A DNA stretch of 21,932 nt, from NCBI GenBank assembly GCA_016704275.1, contig JADJAK010000004.1, forward strand, positions 1 through 21,932, written 5' to 3'. This DNA is from Gemmatimonadota bacterium. GTDB lineage: Bacteria; Gemmatimonadota; Gemmatimonadetes; Gemmatimonadales; GWC2-71-9. The position numbers were made by a program, and so were the translations under genes. Position 1 is the first letter of the stretch, and every line of letters starts with the position of its first letter. Positions 7,392 through 16,523 of the stretch are shown one piece after another. Under the pieces are notes generated by a model, which worked only from the letters and a program-made list of their open reading frames with translations, was not told the DNA's origin and searched no databases.

Positions 7392-10300
7392 ATGAATCGC
7401 GTGATTGCCTTTTCCCTGTCCAATCGCTTGCTGGTCCTCGCCCTGACACTCGGGCTGGCTGGCATCGGAATCTGGTCGGCGCTGCGACTGCCGATTGATG
7501 CCGTCCCGGATGTGACCAACGTGCAGGTGCAGGTCAACACCAACGCGCCCGCGCTATCGCCGGTTGAGGTCGAACGCCAGATCACCCTGCCGGTCGAATT
7601 GGCGATGTTCGGGTTGCCAAATCTCGAGGAAATTCGCTCCCTCTCCAAATTCGGACTCTCCCAGGTCACCGTCGTCTTCCACGACGGCACCGATATCTAT
7701 TTTGCCCGACAACAGGTCCAGGAGCGACTGCAGCTCGCCCGCGAGGCCATCCCCGCCAGTCTGGGGAACCCGGAAATGGGGCCGACAAGTACCGGCCTCG
7801 GCGAAATTTTCCAGTACGCGGTCGAGGCCGATTCCGGTTCGACGATTGATGCGACGGAACTGCGGACGATCCAGGACTGGATCGTGTCGATGCAGCTGCG
7901 CACCGTCCCGGGCGTCGCCGAGGTGAACTCGTTCGGCGGCTTCGAGAAGCAGTATCAGGTGTTGGTGCGTCCGGAGGCCTTGATCCAGTATCAGTTGACG
8001 CTGGATCAGGTCTTCGAGGCCATCGAGACGAACAATCTCAACGCGGGAGGCGGTTACATCACGCGCGGCGCCGAGCAACTCGTCGTCCGCGGCGTGGGGC
8101 AGGTGCAGAGTCTCGATCAGATCCGGAGCATCGTGCTGACCAGCCGCAACGGCGTGCCGGTCCTGGTGCGGGACGTGGCCGACGTGACCATCGGCCACAC
8201 GCTCCGGCAGGGGGCGGTCACCAAGGATGGTCGTGGCGAAGTGGTCACCGGCATCGTGATGATGCGCATTGGCGAAAATGCGCGGACCGTCGTCGGCGCC
8301 GTGAAGGAGAAATTCGAGGCGGCCAAGTCCACCCTGCCGGATGGGGTGACGATGAAGCCGTTCTACGACCGGACGGAGTTGATCGATCGAACCATCGGGA
8401 CGGTCGAGCGGAATCTGCTCGAGGGCGCCGCGCTCGTGGTGGCGGTGCTGTTTCTCCTGCTGGGAAACCTCCGAGCCGCGTTGATTGTCGCGTTGGCGAT
8501 CCCGCTCTCGATGCTCTTCGCCTTTAGTGCGATGCTGCAAGCGGGCATCGCCGGCAGCCTGATGAGCCTCGGCGCAATTGACTTCGGCCTGGTGGTGGAT
8601 GGCTCGGTCGTGATGGTCGAAAACGCCATGCGGCACCTCGGAGAGCGTGAGCACAAGAAGCGAGGGTTCCCTCGAAACCGTGCGCTTCGCCTGCGGCGAG
8701 GTCTCCCGTCCGATCCTGTTCGGCGTCGGCATCATCATCGTCGTGTATCTGCCGATCCTCAGCCTGGAAGGCGTCGAGGGCAAGCTCTTTCGCCCCATGG
8801 CGCTGACCGTGGTCTTCGCGGTTGCCGGCTCCCTGCTCCTGACCTTTCTGCTGACTCCGGTGCTGATTGCGTTCGGGCTTCGCGGACCGATCGTGGAGAA
8901 GGATGTCTGGTTCATGCGGCATGCCAAGCGCATCTACCAGCCAGCCCTGGAATGGACGCTCGCGCACAGTCGGCGAGTGCTGGTGCTGTCGGCCGCAGCG
9001 GTCGGACTCTCGGTCGCGGTCATTCCATTTCTCGGATCGGAGTTCATTCCCCGACTGGACGAAGGCTCGTTCGCCCTGCAGATCCTGCGCTTGCCGAGCG
9101 TCTCGCTGGAGGAATCGGTTCGCCAGTCGACGCTGATCGAGGCGCGCCTGCGAGCGGCGTTCCCCGACGAGGTGACCGACGTGGTCAGCAAGACCGGGCG
9201 TGCGGAGATTGCAACCGATCCGATGGGCGTCAACATCTCCGACGTGCTGGTGATGCTGACCCCGCCGGACCAATGGACGCGGGCGACGGGGAAGGCCGAA
9301 CTCGAGGCGGAGATGACGAAGGTCCTCGAGGGCATTCCCGGTGTGGTCTTCGGCTTCAGCCAGCCGATCGAGCTCCGCGTCAATGAATTGATCGCCGGCG
9401 TGCGCTCCGACCTCGCGATCAAGATCTTCGGTGAAGACCTCGACGTGCTCCGCACCAAGGCCGACGAGGCGGTCGCGGCGGTGGCCCGACTCGAGGGAGC
9501 GACCGGGTTCAAGGCACAACAGTTGACCGGGATGCCGCAGTTGCAGATCAGCGTCCTGCCGGAGCAACTTGCCAGGTATGGCATCAACTCCGCGGACGTG
9601 ATGCGCACCGTCGAGGCCATCGGTGGGGCCATCGCCACGACCGTCCTGGAGGGCCAGCGACGCTTCGAGCTGTCGGTCCGCTTTCCGGAGTCCGTGCGGG
9701 CAAGTCGCGAGACGATCGCGGCGCTCCTGGTGAGCGCGCCTGGTGGCGAACGGGTTCCACTCGGCCAGCTGGCGCGAATCGAGGAGGTCCAAGGTCCCTC
9801 GGACCTCAGCCACGAGAACGGCTCTCGCCTCGTCATCATCGAGGGGAATGTGCGCAATCGGGACATGGGGTCGTTTGTCAAGGAAGTCCAGGGACTCTTC
9901 AGCAGCGGGGCGATCACGCTGCCGGCCGGGTACCGGGTCGAATTCGGCGGACAATTCGAGAATCTCGAGCGGGGCACCAAGCGTCTCATGCTGGTGGTGC
10001 CGTTGTCCCTCCTGCTGATCTTCCTCTTGCTCTTCGCCACGTTCAATTCGTTGCGCCAGGCGGCGCTGGTGTTCACCGGTATCCCGCTGGCCATCGTCGG
10101 TGGTGTGCTCGCGCTGCTCACGCGCGGCATGCCGTTCAGCATCAGCGCCGGGGTTGGTTTCATCGCCTTGTTCGGGATCGCGGTGCTGAACGGCGTGGTG
10201 CTGGTGAGCTACCTGAACGAGGTGCGGCCCGTGGCGCCTCGCTGGAGGATGCGGTCCGGGAAGGCGGGATGACTCGACTCCGCCCGGTCCTGATGACGGC

Positions 10301-10511
10301 CATGGTGGCGAGCCTGGGCTTCCTGCCGATGGCGCTGTCCCACGGCGCCGGCGCCGAGGTCCAGCGACCGTTGGCAACCGTCGTGATCGGGGGATTGATC
10401 ACGGCCACGCTGCTGACGCTGCTGGTCTTGCCGCTGCTCTACCTCATCATTGAACGCCGCGCGGCCAGCACGAGCGACGAAGCCGATGCCCGAGGAGGAC
10501 TCGATGACTGA
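7392..10511 (+). CDS. czcA: Heavy-metal efflux RND transporter, CzcA-type (two frameshifts)
   Basis: Proton-driven inner-membrane pump of the CzcCBA complex. ATG 7392 gives MNRVIAFSLSNRLLVLAL (TM1) and PIDAVPDVTNVQVQVNTNAP, hallmark of HME-RND proteins. TM4 reads LGAIDFGLVVDGSVVMVEN: the DFGxxxDG...EN pattern of the divalent-cation subgroups (Zn/Co/Cd/Ni) rather than the Cu/Ag type. A frame change near 8655-8665 leads to LETVRFACGEVSRPILFGV, and then the second half with LGSEFIPRLDEGSFALQILR, SDLAIKIFGEDLDVL and the C-terminal helices. A missing G near 10229 (EVR-ARGASLEDAVREGG) shifts the last ~90 residues (MTRLRPVLMTAMVASLGFLP), ending at 10511. Restored length about 1040 residues, exactly family size. 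The stop overlaps the next ATPase start (ATGACTGA). Confidence 0.93.
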
Positions 10512-12914
10512 ACGCCTTCGTATGGAACTGGCACTGCTGCTCCCCGACCTCCCCGGCGATCAGGATGCCTGCATGCAGCGGCTCACCGACATCCTCGGCG
10601 CCGAGCCCGGCGTGACCGAGGCCCACATCGTCCCGCCGGGAGGGGCGACGCCGGGACAACTCTGCCTGCACTTCGACCCCGCCCAGCTCTCGCTTGCGGA
10701 GGTGCGACGGGCGGCGCTCGCGGCCGGCGCCAGGATCAGCGCACGCTTCGGCCACGTGTCGGTGGCGGTCCGGATGATCGGCGCCGAGGATGCGGCGCGA
10801 CGCCTCGTGGAGGAGCTCAGGGCGGTGCCTGGTGTGCTCACGGCGTCCATCAACCTGCCCGCGCAACAGGCGTTCGTTGAGTTCGACCGTGAGCTGACCT
10901 CGCTGGAACGCATCCAGGAGGCGGTGGGCCGCCTGCCCGGCGTCACGGTGCCGAACGCCGGTGCCAACGCCGACCGCGGCGCAGAGGTACCCCGTGGTAT
11001 CGGCGGCACCGCGAGTTGGTGTGGAGCCTCCTGTCTGGCGTGCTGCTCCTCGCCGCCTATAGCGGAGCACGTTGGGGCGGTCTGCCGGGAGCGGCGGTCC
11101 GCGTGCTCTATGGGGGTGCCTACCTGTTCGGCGGCTTCGATCTGGTGCGGCACACCGTCGCGGCGGCGCGCAAGGGGCGCTTTGCGTTCGACATCGACCT
11201 GTTGATGCTGCTCGCGGCACTTGGTGCAGCGTTGCTCGGTGAATGGGCCGAAGGCGCATTTCTGCTCTTTTTGTTTTCGCTGGCGCATGCCTTGGAACAT
11301 TACGCACTGGGGCGGGCCCGCAACGCGATTCGCGCACTCGCGGAACTCGCGCCGCGGCGCGCGGTCGTGTTGCGGGGGGCCGAACAACACGAGATCCCCG
11401 TGGAGGAGGTGGTCCCCGGCGACCTGGTCGTGATCCGTCCGGGTGAACGGCTCCCGGTGGACGGCGAGGTCACGCAGGGCAACTCGAGTATCAACCAGGC
11501 GCCCGTCACCGGGGAGTCCGTGCCGGTGGAGAAGGCGCCGGGCGACGAGGTATTCGCCGGGACGGTGAATGGCGAGGGCGCGTTGCAAGTGCGCACGACC
11601 CGGGCTGTCGGGGACCGCACCCTCGATCGGGTGGTCACGCTGGTTGAGGAGGCGCAGGCACAACAGGCGCCGACGCAACGCTTCACGGAACAATTCGAAC
11701 GGGTGTTCGTGCCCGTGGTGCTGATTGCCGACCTGCTCCTGATCCTCCTGCCGCCCCTGCTTGGTTTCTGGGATTGGTCAACGTCGTTCTATCGTGGGAT
11801 GGCCCTGTTGGTGGCCTCGTCGCCGTGTGCCTTGGCGCTGGGTACACCGGCGGCGGTCCTGGCCGGGATCGCGCAGGCTGCTCGCCACGGTGTCCTGATC
11901 AAGGGAGGGGCGCATCTCGAGAACCTTGGCCGCCTGCGGGCGCTGGCCCTCGACAAGACCGGCACCCTGACGCGCGGCGAGCCGGAGGTTACCGACGTCA
12001 TTGCGTTCGCGCCGACGCCGACGTCCGAGTCGGAACTGCTTGCGCTTGCCGCAGCCGTCGAACGGCATTCGCAACATCCACTCGGTGCAGCCGTGGTTCG
12101 GGAGGCTGACCGACGTGCCCTGGTGATGCCCGACATTGGTGAGGTCACGAGTGTCAGCGGGCAAGGCATCCGTTCTACGTTCGGGGGGGAGGCGATCGCG
12201 CTCGGCAATCTCCGGCTCTGGGAAGCGGACGGCGTGGTTGTCCCGGGCGAGGTCAGTCAGGCGGTCGCCGGATTGCAGGCACGCGGACGGAGCACGATCA
12301 CCGTGCGGGTCGGGACACGCTGGATGGGTGTGCTCGGGCTCGCCGATCAACCGCGTCCGGATGTCCGGGAGGTCCTTGACCAACTCCGCCGGCTCGGCAT
12401 TGCCCCGATCGTGATGCTCACTGGCGACAACCAGGGTGTCGGGGATGCCATTGGGGCGGAAGTCGGTGTCGATGCAGTCCAAGCGGGGCTCATGCCCGAG
12501 GACAAGGTCACGGCGGTCAAGGACCTGCTGGCGCGGCACGGGATGGTGGCCATGGTCGGCGACGGCGTGAACGATGCTCCGGCCTTGGCACATGCGACCG
12601 TGGGGATTGCCATGGGGGGGGCAGGGACCGCAGTGGCGCTGGAAACCGCCGATGTGGCGTTGATGGCCGACGACCTGGGGATGCTGCCCTTCGCGGTGAG
12701 CCTGTCGAGGAGTGCGCGAGGTGTCATCCGTCAGAATCTCTACTTGTCACTGGCCGTGATCGCGATCCTCATCGTCGCGACGACGACCGGTACCATGGGC
12801 ATCGGTCCGGCCGTGCTGGTGCATGAGGGGAGCACCTTGTTGGTCATCGCAAACGCCCTCCGCCTGCTGCGGCACCGACCTCGCGGTTTGCTCCCCCGTG
12901 TCGCAACAGGGTAG
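10504..12914 (+). CDS. Heavy-metal P1B-4-type ATPase with SPC motif (one frameshift)
   Basis: ATP-driven metal exporter. ATG 10504, preceded by GAGGAGG (10494-10500), overlaps the czcA stop. The first ~165 residues hold two HMA-like folds (around AEPGVTEAHIVPPGG and LRAVPGVLTASINLP...VEFDRELTSLERI), both without a CxxC. The frame breaks near 11,000-11,010 and continues HRELVWSLLSGVLLLA. The core has VDGEV, TGES, SPC in M6 (coding 11,820-11,828), DKTGTLT, SQHPLG, TGDN and GDGVNDAPALA. The last helix has HEGSTLLVIANALRLL. SPC together with HEG(G/S)T defines the P1B-4 group, whose members move Co, Zn, Cd, Fe or Ni. It sits last in the RND operon, so it probably feeds cytosolic metal to the periplasm for CzcCBA. 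Full length about 803 residues. Confidence 0.92.
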
Positions 12915-12925
12915 GGCGGGGGAGC
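12890..12925 (+). terminator. Perfect hairpin at the end of the metal operon
   Basis: GCTCCCCCG (12890-12898) and CGGGGGAGC (12917-12925) are exact complements around an 18-nt loop. The structure spans the ATPase stop codon (12912-12914). No T-run follows, so strength is uncertain. Confidence 0.5.
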
Positions 12926-12967
12926 CAAAGGCCATCCCGGAACCGAGGAACCGTGACAGCGTCGATC

Positions 12968-12994
12968 TGGGCTGGCCCCGATAACATGGACACC
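12968..12994. mobile_element. Possible terminal remnant of an IS3-like insertion sequence
   Basis: TGGGCTGGCCCCGATAACAT plus GGACACC resembles the T-G...CCCC...A-TGGACAC pattern I associate with terminal inverted repeats of IS3-family elements. There is no transposase and no matching second end in the window, so it would be a solo end left at the border between the metal operon and the mobile segment. The 235 bp from 12,915 to 13,149 contain no gene that I can support. Confidence 0.2.
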
Positions 12995-13149
12995 TAGTCA
13001 GGTAGCTCGACCTTCCTGCGCAACAGGCGATTTTTATGGGCAACGTCCAAGGACCCCGGGAGCCCCCCCCAATAGTCATCTGGCGTACCGCGTCGTGAAC
13101 AACGAGATGATGAGTCCGCGCACGCCCCGGCCCATGAGCTCAACCCCGG

Positions 13150-13680
13150 CTACTCCCCAATGGCCTCAGCAGCCCGGGCCGCCTGGATCTCCTTCCACTG
13201 GGCCAGGCGCTTCGCCGACGCCCTCTTGTCCCGACGCGCCTGGGCCCGCTTGGCCCGCGTAAAGTCGTATTCCCGGACCATGTACTCGGCATAGGCACCT
13301 CCCTCGTCACCGCCCAGGTCCGCCGAATAATCCACGTGGCACATCTCGTTCACGCGAAGCTCAGTGATCGCCGCCTCGACCTGGTCCTTCCCGATGTACC
13401 ACCGGTCGGTCATTTCGATGGTGGGCACGTCGGCCGGGTGGATTTCCCGCATCGCCCGCCGCCGGTTCGCGGCGAACATCCATGCGCAGGCCTCAACCCA
13501 GCGGCGGCATGCGATCACGCACACAAAGTCCTTGCGGCCATCTGGGCGAAACGACTTTCTGTCCCACGCGGTCACGAAATACAAGCGCTTGGGCAGTGCG
13601 GGCGGGGTGCCGTACGGCCGGCCCCGCAGAAAGAGGTCGAGTGCGCGGTCGCGGGTGCGGCGATCAGAGATGGTTGACAT
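13150..13680 (-). CDS. Unknown protein of the mobile segment, 176 residues
   Basis: I do not recognise this family. The open frame extends upstream to 13737, but ATG 13680 (MSTISDRRTRDRALDLF) is preferred because GGAG lies just before it, inside CTGGAGCC. The protein is hydrophilic without signal peptide or membrane segment. It has a central KRLYFVTAWDRKSFRPDGRK, CRRWVEACAWMFAANRRRAM and YIGKDQVEAAITELRVNEMC. The C-terminus is a basic, helix-prone tail (RAKRAQARRDKRASAKRLAQ). A DNA- or RNA-associated role would fit the charge but is only a guess. It is the last - strand gene of the mobile segment. Confidence 0.6.
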   Translation of the reverse strand: MSTISDRRTRDRALDLFLRGRPYGTPPALPKRLYFVTAWDRKSFRPDGRKDFVCVIACRRWVEACAWMFAANRRRAMREIHPADVPTIEMTDRWYIGKDQVEAAITELRVNEMCHVDYSADLGGDEGGAYAEYMVREYDFTRAKRAQARRDKRASAKRLAQWKEIQAARAAEAIGE

Positions 13681-13873
13681 GGTGGTGGGCTCCAGACACC
13701 AGGGGTTTGTCGGGCATCTGCCCGACCCCATCACCATACTTCAACGGGGGGGGGCCTAGAATCCCCCATTGAGCTGCCTCTGATCACCGCTTCAAGCCGG
13801 TCATCGGGCTGTCGATCTCGGACAGGTCCAGATGCCCTCCCCAGATTGTCTAGGGTGCGCCGATGATGGTCCC

Positions 13874-14125
13874 TCAAGCGGTGGCACTGCCGGCCTCCCG
13901 TCCTAAGAGTTCGGCGAGGCGGCGGGGGCCAGATGCAGGTCTCCGGTGGTGGCGACCAGCGCTGCGGCAGCGGCGTTGCTGATACCCCAGGATGCCTAGC
14001 GAGGCAGGCCCGTGAAAGTGGCAAAAGACGAAAGTGGGGCATGCCTCGAATTTCGGGGACTCTGAAACATCGGTGGGGGCAAACGAAACGCCCCCCCCCC
14101 CGGGAAGGGTGAGGCGCTCGGACAT
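13874..14125 (-). CDS. Doubtful small ORF containing a G11 homopolymer
   Basis: 83 codons from ATG 14125, 21 bp after the stop of the 93-residue gene on the same strand. The start (MSERLTLP) is followed directly by four glycines encoded by the G11 run (plus-strand C11, 14091-14101). No family or domain is recognisable. A different frame downstream (a stretch reading SNAAAAALVATTGDLHLAP) looks more protein-like, so the frame may be broken here too. The rest of 13,681-13,873 holds only a G9 run (13746-13754). Confidence 0.2.
   Translation of the reverse strand: MSERLTLPGGGGVSFAPTDVSESPKFEACPTFVFCHFHGPASLGILGYQQRRCRSAGRHHRRPASGPRRLAELLGREAGSATA
14091..14101. repeat. C11 homopolymer tract
   Basis: Eleven consecutive Cs. 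With the G9 run at 13746-13754 and C8 at 13063-13070 these are the longest homopolymers in the window and all fall within 1.1 kb of the mobile segment. They are candidates both for biological slippage and for assembly error. Confidence 0.85.
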
Positions 14126-14146
14126 CGGATGATGGGCGACGCGGGG

Positions 14147-14428
14147 TTAGGCGTCCATGGTGGCTGCGGGCCATTCTGCCCAAACGCACGTCGCGCGGTA
14201 CATGCCGTGGTTCGTTCGGCCGATGAGCGCGGTTCGATTGGCACGCTTCTGCGCGTCCCCATATCGAATGTTCGTGTTGACGATCAGGACCGCCTCGGGA
14301 TGGTCTGCGAGCACGGCCGAAAGGCGCTGAATTCGGCCTGCCTGCGCCTTGCCACTGTATCCCACGTCGGCGAGCATTTCAGTGGCGGTGTCGATGAGGG
14401 CGGCGTTGGGTGCGATGGTGGCGGACAT
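14147..14428 (-). CDS. Unknown small protein of the mobile segment, 93 residues
   Basis: I do not recognise it. The ATG at 14428 is preceded by GGAG within CTGGAGCC (minus-strand, 14434-14441), the same 8-mer found before the 176-residue gene. The sequence looks like a small soluble alpha/beta protein: MSATIAPNAALIDTATEML, then GRIQRLSAVLADHPEAVLIV, NTNIRYGDAQKRANRTALIG and CVWAEWPAATMDA at the end. No membrane segment or signal. The next 430 bp (14,429-14,857) have no supported gene, only the repeats listed separately. Confidence 0.5.
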   Translation of the reverse strand: MSATIAPNAALIDTATEMLADVGYSGKAQAGRIQRLSAVLADHPEAVLIVNTNIRYGDAQKRANRTALIGRTNHGMYRATCVWAEWPAATMDA

Positions 14429-14634
14429 AATGCGGCTCCAGGATCAGGGTTGGTGATGCGTCGGCGATGACCGACATGAGCACCATGCCCGAGCGCCTGG
14501 TACCTCGCCAACCCCCCTGCAGGGCACGGGCGGAATGGAGGGGCGTTCACGCGAGCCGGTCCCATTGCGGATGCCTCTACGTCTGCCAGCACGGACCTTC
14601 GCAGGCGCAAGGCCCCCCAAAGCTTGGTGCGGCA

Positions 14635-14669
14635 CGATACCGACTGCCGATCGGTGTGGCGCGGTATCG
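14635..14669. repeat. Inverted repeat CGATACCG / CGGTATCG
   Basis: CGATACCG (14635-14642) and its complement CGGTATCG (14662-14669) flank a 19-nt spacer that itself contains the palindrome CCGATCGG (14647-14654). It lies in the non-coding gap between the 93-residue gene and the AAA+ gene, and could be a protein-binding site or a transcript hairpin. Confidence 0.5.
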
Positions 14670-14731
14670 GGGCTGACGGATCACACCGCCCATCCCGCTG
14701 GCGGCGGTGCTCCGCATGCGTGTGGCGCGGT
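14654..14731. repeat. 12-bp direct repeat GTGTGGCGCGGT, 66 bp apart
   Basis: Exact copies at 14654-14665 and 14720-14731 in the non-coding gap. The first overlaps the inverted repeat at 14635-14669. Such clustered direct and inverted repeats can be binding sites for a replication, excision or integrase protein; nothing here proves which. Confidence 0.6.
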
Positions 14732-14857
14732 GGTGCAACTAGGAGGGAAGATCGAGTGGCGCAGCGCCGTCGGGGCGCGTCCTCGTCACCCCGTTCCCCA
14801 GCTTCGCACCATTCGGGGGCGTGGTCGGAAGTCGTAGGATGACTCCGAGGCGAACCT

Positions 14858-15975
14858 CTAACCCCCGGCGCAGAGCTCGGCGAGTGCGTCGGGCCCAGCC
14901 GACCATGCCAGCAGGCTCCGATCCCCCGGGCCACGGGGGCTCGAAGGCAAGTTGAGCTTGGCAATGCGCGCGCGCTGTTCGGCGTCGAGCTCCACGTATC
15001 CGCCATCCTCCAACCCCATAGGTCCCCCTCTCGTAATCATCCCACTTCATCGGCGGGGCCGGCTCGACGCCCGGGACGTGTTCGGGTGAAATAGTTATGC
15101 GCCCGTGATCACGGATGCCCATCGCCATGGCAGAGATCAGCGCGTTCTCGATCGTGCGCGCCACCAGGCTCAGGCCCAATCGCACGCCACCTTTCGGGTC
15201 CGTCAACGCCGCGCGCTGGAGCGTGCGTAAGGCCATCGCGCTCCACTGCACATCATACCCACACATGCCCGAGGTGATCGCCGCATCCGTGTTGGCGCGA
15301 CTCACGACGATCGATCCGATTTCCACCGGCGACAGCGGTGGCAAATAGATGGGCGTCCACAGCGAGGCCACCGATGCGTGCATGCCGGCTTCGCGGAGCG
15401 CATCCGGGCTAATGTCGCAGCCGAGGCCGATTCTCAAGCGAGGCAGGGTACATGTTGCCACGATGGGGGCACCTGACCTGGCGTCAGCAGTCCGTCGGCA
15501 AGCGCGGCGATATCGGCCGCCTGGTGCTCCAGCCTATCCAAACTATTCCCGCTCACGCGCGGGGACATGCACACCGCGCTATCCAGCCCATCGATCGCGA
15601 CGACGCAGCGCCCGCTTCCCGGTGGCACGACGGTGCGCAGATTCAGGCCCTCCCACCCAGAGGGGGACAGCGTGGTGCCGGCGATGGAAATGACCTCGCG
15701 TTGAAAGGCCTGGCTAACCGCTCGGAGCATGATGCTTTTCCCTTGGCCCGGCCCCCCGACCAGGAGGATCCGCGGGATGCGCCCCATGGCTCGGAATCGC
15801 GCGACGGCCATGGCGGCGATCGCGACTTGGTGATCTCTCCCCTCCACGCCGACGGAGCGAATCGTCTCAAGGCAGCGCGCCAAATCACGGCGAGCCCCTC
15901 GGGTTCGGGAAAAGCGAATGACCCGTCGTCATCCGGCGGGTCATCCTGGTCTTGGGCCTTCGATCGTCTCGTCAT
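14858..15975 (-). CDS. AAA+ ATPase of the mobile segment (reconstructed across three frame breaks)
   Basis: As given, this region reads as separate ORFs, but the pieces form one AAA+ protein. ATG 15975 gives an acidic N-terminus (MTRRSKAQDQDDPPDDDGS). A base lost in a G-run near 15,898 connects to ARRDLARCLETIRSVGVEG. Walker A is LLVGGPGQGKS and Walker B VVAIDGLDS. A second break near 15,480 connects LADGLLTP to IVATCTLPRL, which looks like sensor 1. Then WTPIYLPPLSPVEIGSIV and YDVQWSAMALRTLQRA...GGVRLGLSLVARTIENAL match the end of the AAA core and its helical lid, with a sensor-2-like GVR. A third break in a G-run near 15,022 links WDDYERG to PMGLEDGGYVELDAEQRARI and the stop at 14858. Total about 370 residues. 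No protease or nuclease domain is seen, and the target is unknown. A two-gene reading is possible: a TTG at 15437 overlaps the stop at 15434-15436. Divergent from the excisionase/integrase pair, about 100 bp away. Confidence 0.65.
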
Positions 15976-16076
15976 GCGCCCAGCATACCCGCGCTCAGAG
16001 GGGGAATGGGCCGTCCCCGGGAGGGGGGTGCCGCCAAGGCCCCGGAGGCCTCGAACGCGTGCGGTATGGTGGCGCC

Positions 16077-16523
16077 ATGATCGACTTTGCCAGCGCCTCC
16101 GAGCCCATCCATCGTGGCTTCATGACCACGCCCCCCGCCCCCGCGGCCGCCCTCGACCGGGAGTTCATGTCCCTGCGTGAGTTCGCCAAGCAGTCGGGGC
16201 TTCAGCTCAAGCCGCTCGTGGTCGAGGCCGCGGCAGGCCTGCATCCCTACGCCAGGAAGCTCCGCGCCGGCGGGAAGGCGAGCTGCGCGGCGTCCTGGGT
16301 GGTGCACCTGCCCACCCTCCGGGCCGGGTTCGAGGCGCCGCTGGCAGACGAGGGGGACGAGGTTGCCGCGGTCCCCCGGCGCCGGGTAGCTTCCGCGCGG
16401 CAGCCCCGTCCTGTAACCAGCCGAGCCTCGGCGCGGTTTGAGGCGGAGGCGGAAATCGACTGGGGGGCCGTGCGTGCCGCGACAAAAGCGAGCCTCCAGC
16501 GAGGTGCTGCTCAAAGGGGTTGA
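16077..16523 (+). CDS. Small putative excisionase-like or DNA-binding protein upstream of the integrase
   Basis: 148 residues from ATG 16077. The open frame extends upstream to 15918, but that part is antisense to the AAA+ gene and unlike protein. The segment MSLREFAKQSGLQLKPLVVE...LHPYARKLRAGG...VVHLPTLRAGFE has the layout of a small winged-helix excisionase: a leading helix-turn-helix, a basic strand pair and a final helix. The C-terminal ~50 residues are Arg/Ala-rich and overlap the integrase start by about 50 bp. Position directly before a tyrosine integrase supports a Xis role, but similarity is weak and I cannot name a family. Confidence 0.5.
   Translation: MIDFASASEPIHRGFMTTPPAPAAALDREFMSLREFAKQSGLQLKPLVVEAAAGLHPYARKLRAGGKASCAASWVVHLPTLRAGFEAPLADEGDEVAAVPRRRVASARQPRPVTSRASARFEAEAEIDWGAVRAATKASLQRGAAQRG

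Noticed and set aside
8524..10377. 617-codon minus-strand frame opposite czcA
   Set aside because: Antisense of a strongly conserved RND gene; no family resemblance.
14284..15006. 240-codon minus-strand frame covering the non-coding gap
   Set aside because: It overlaps both the 93-residue gene and the AAA+ gene in other frames and is low-complexity Arg/Pro/Ser-rich.
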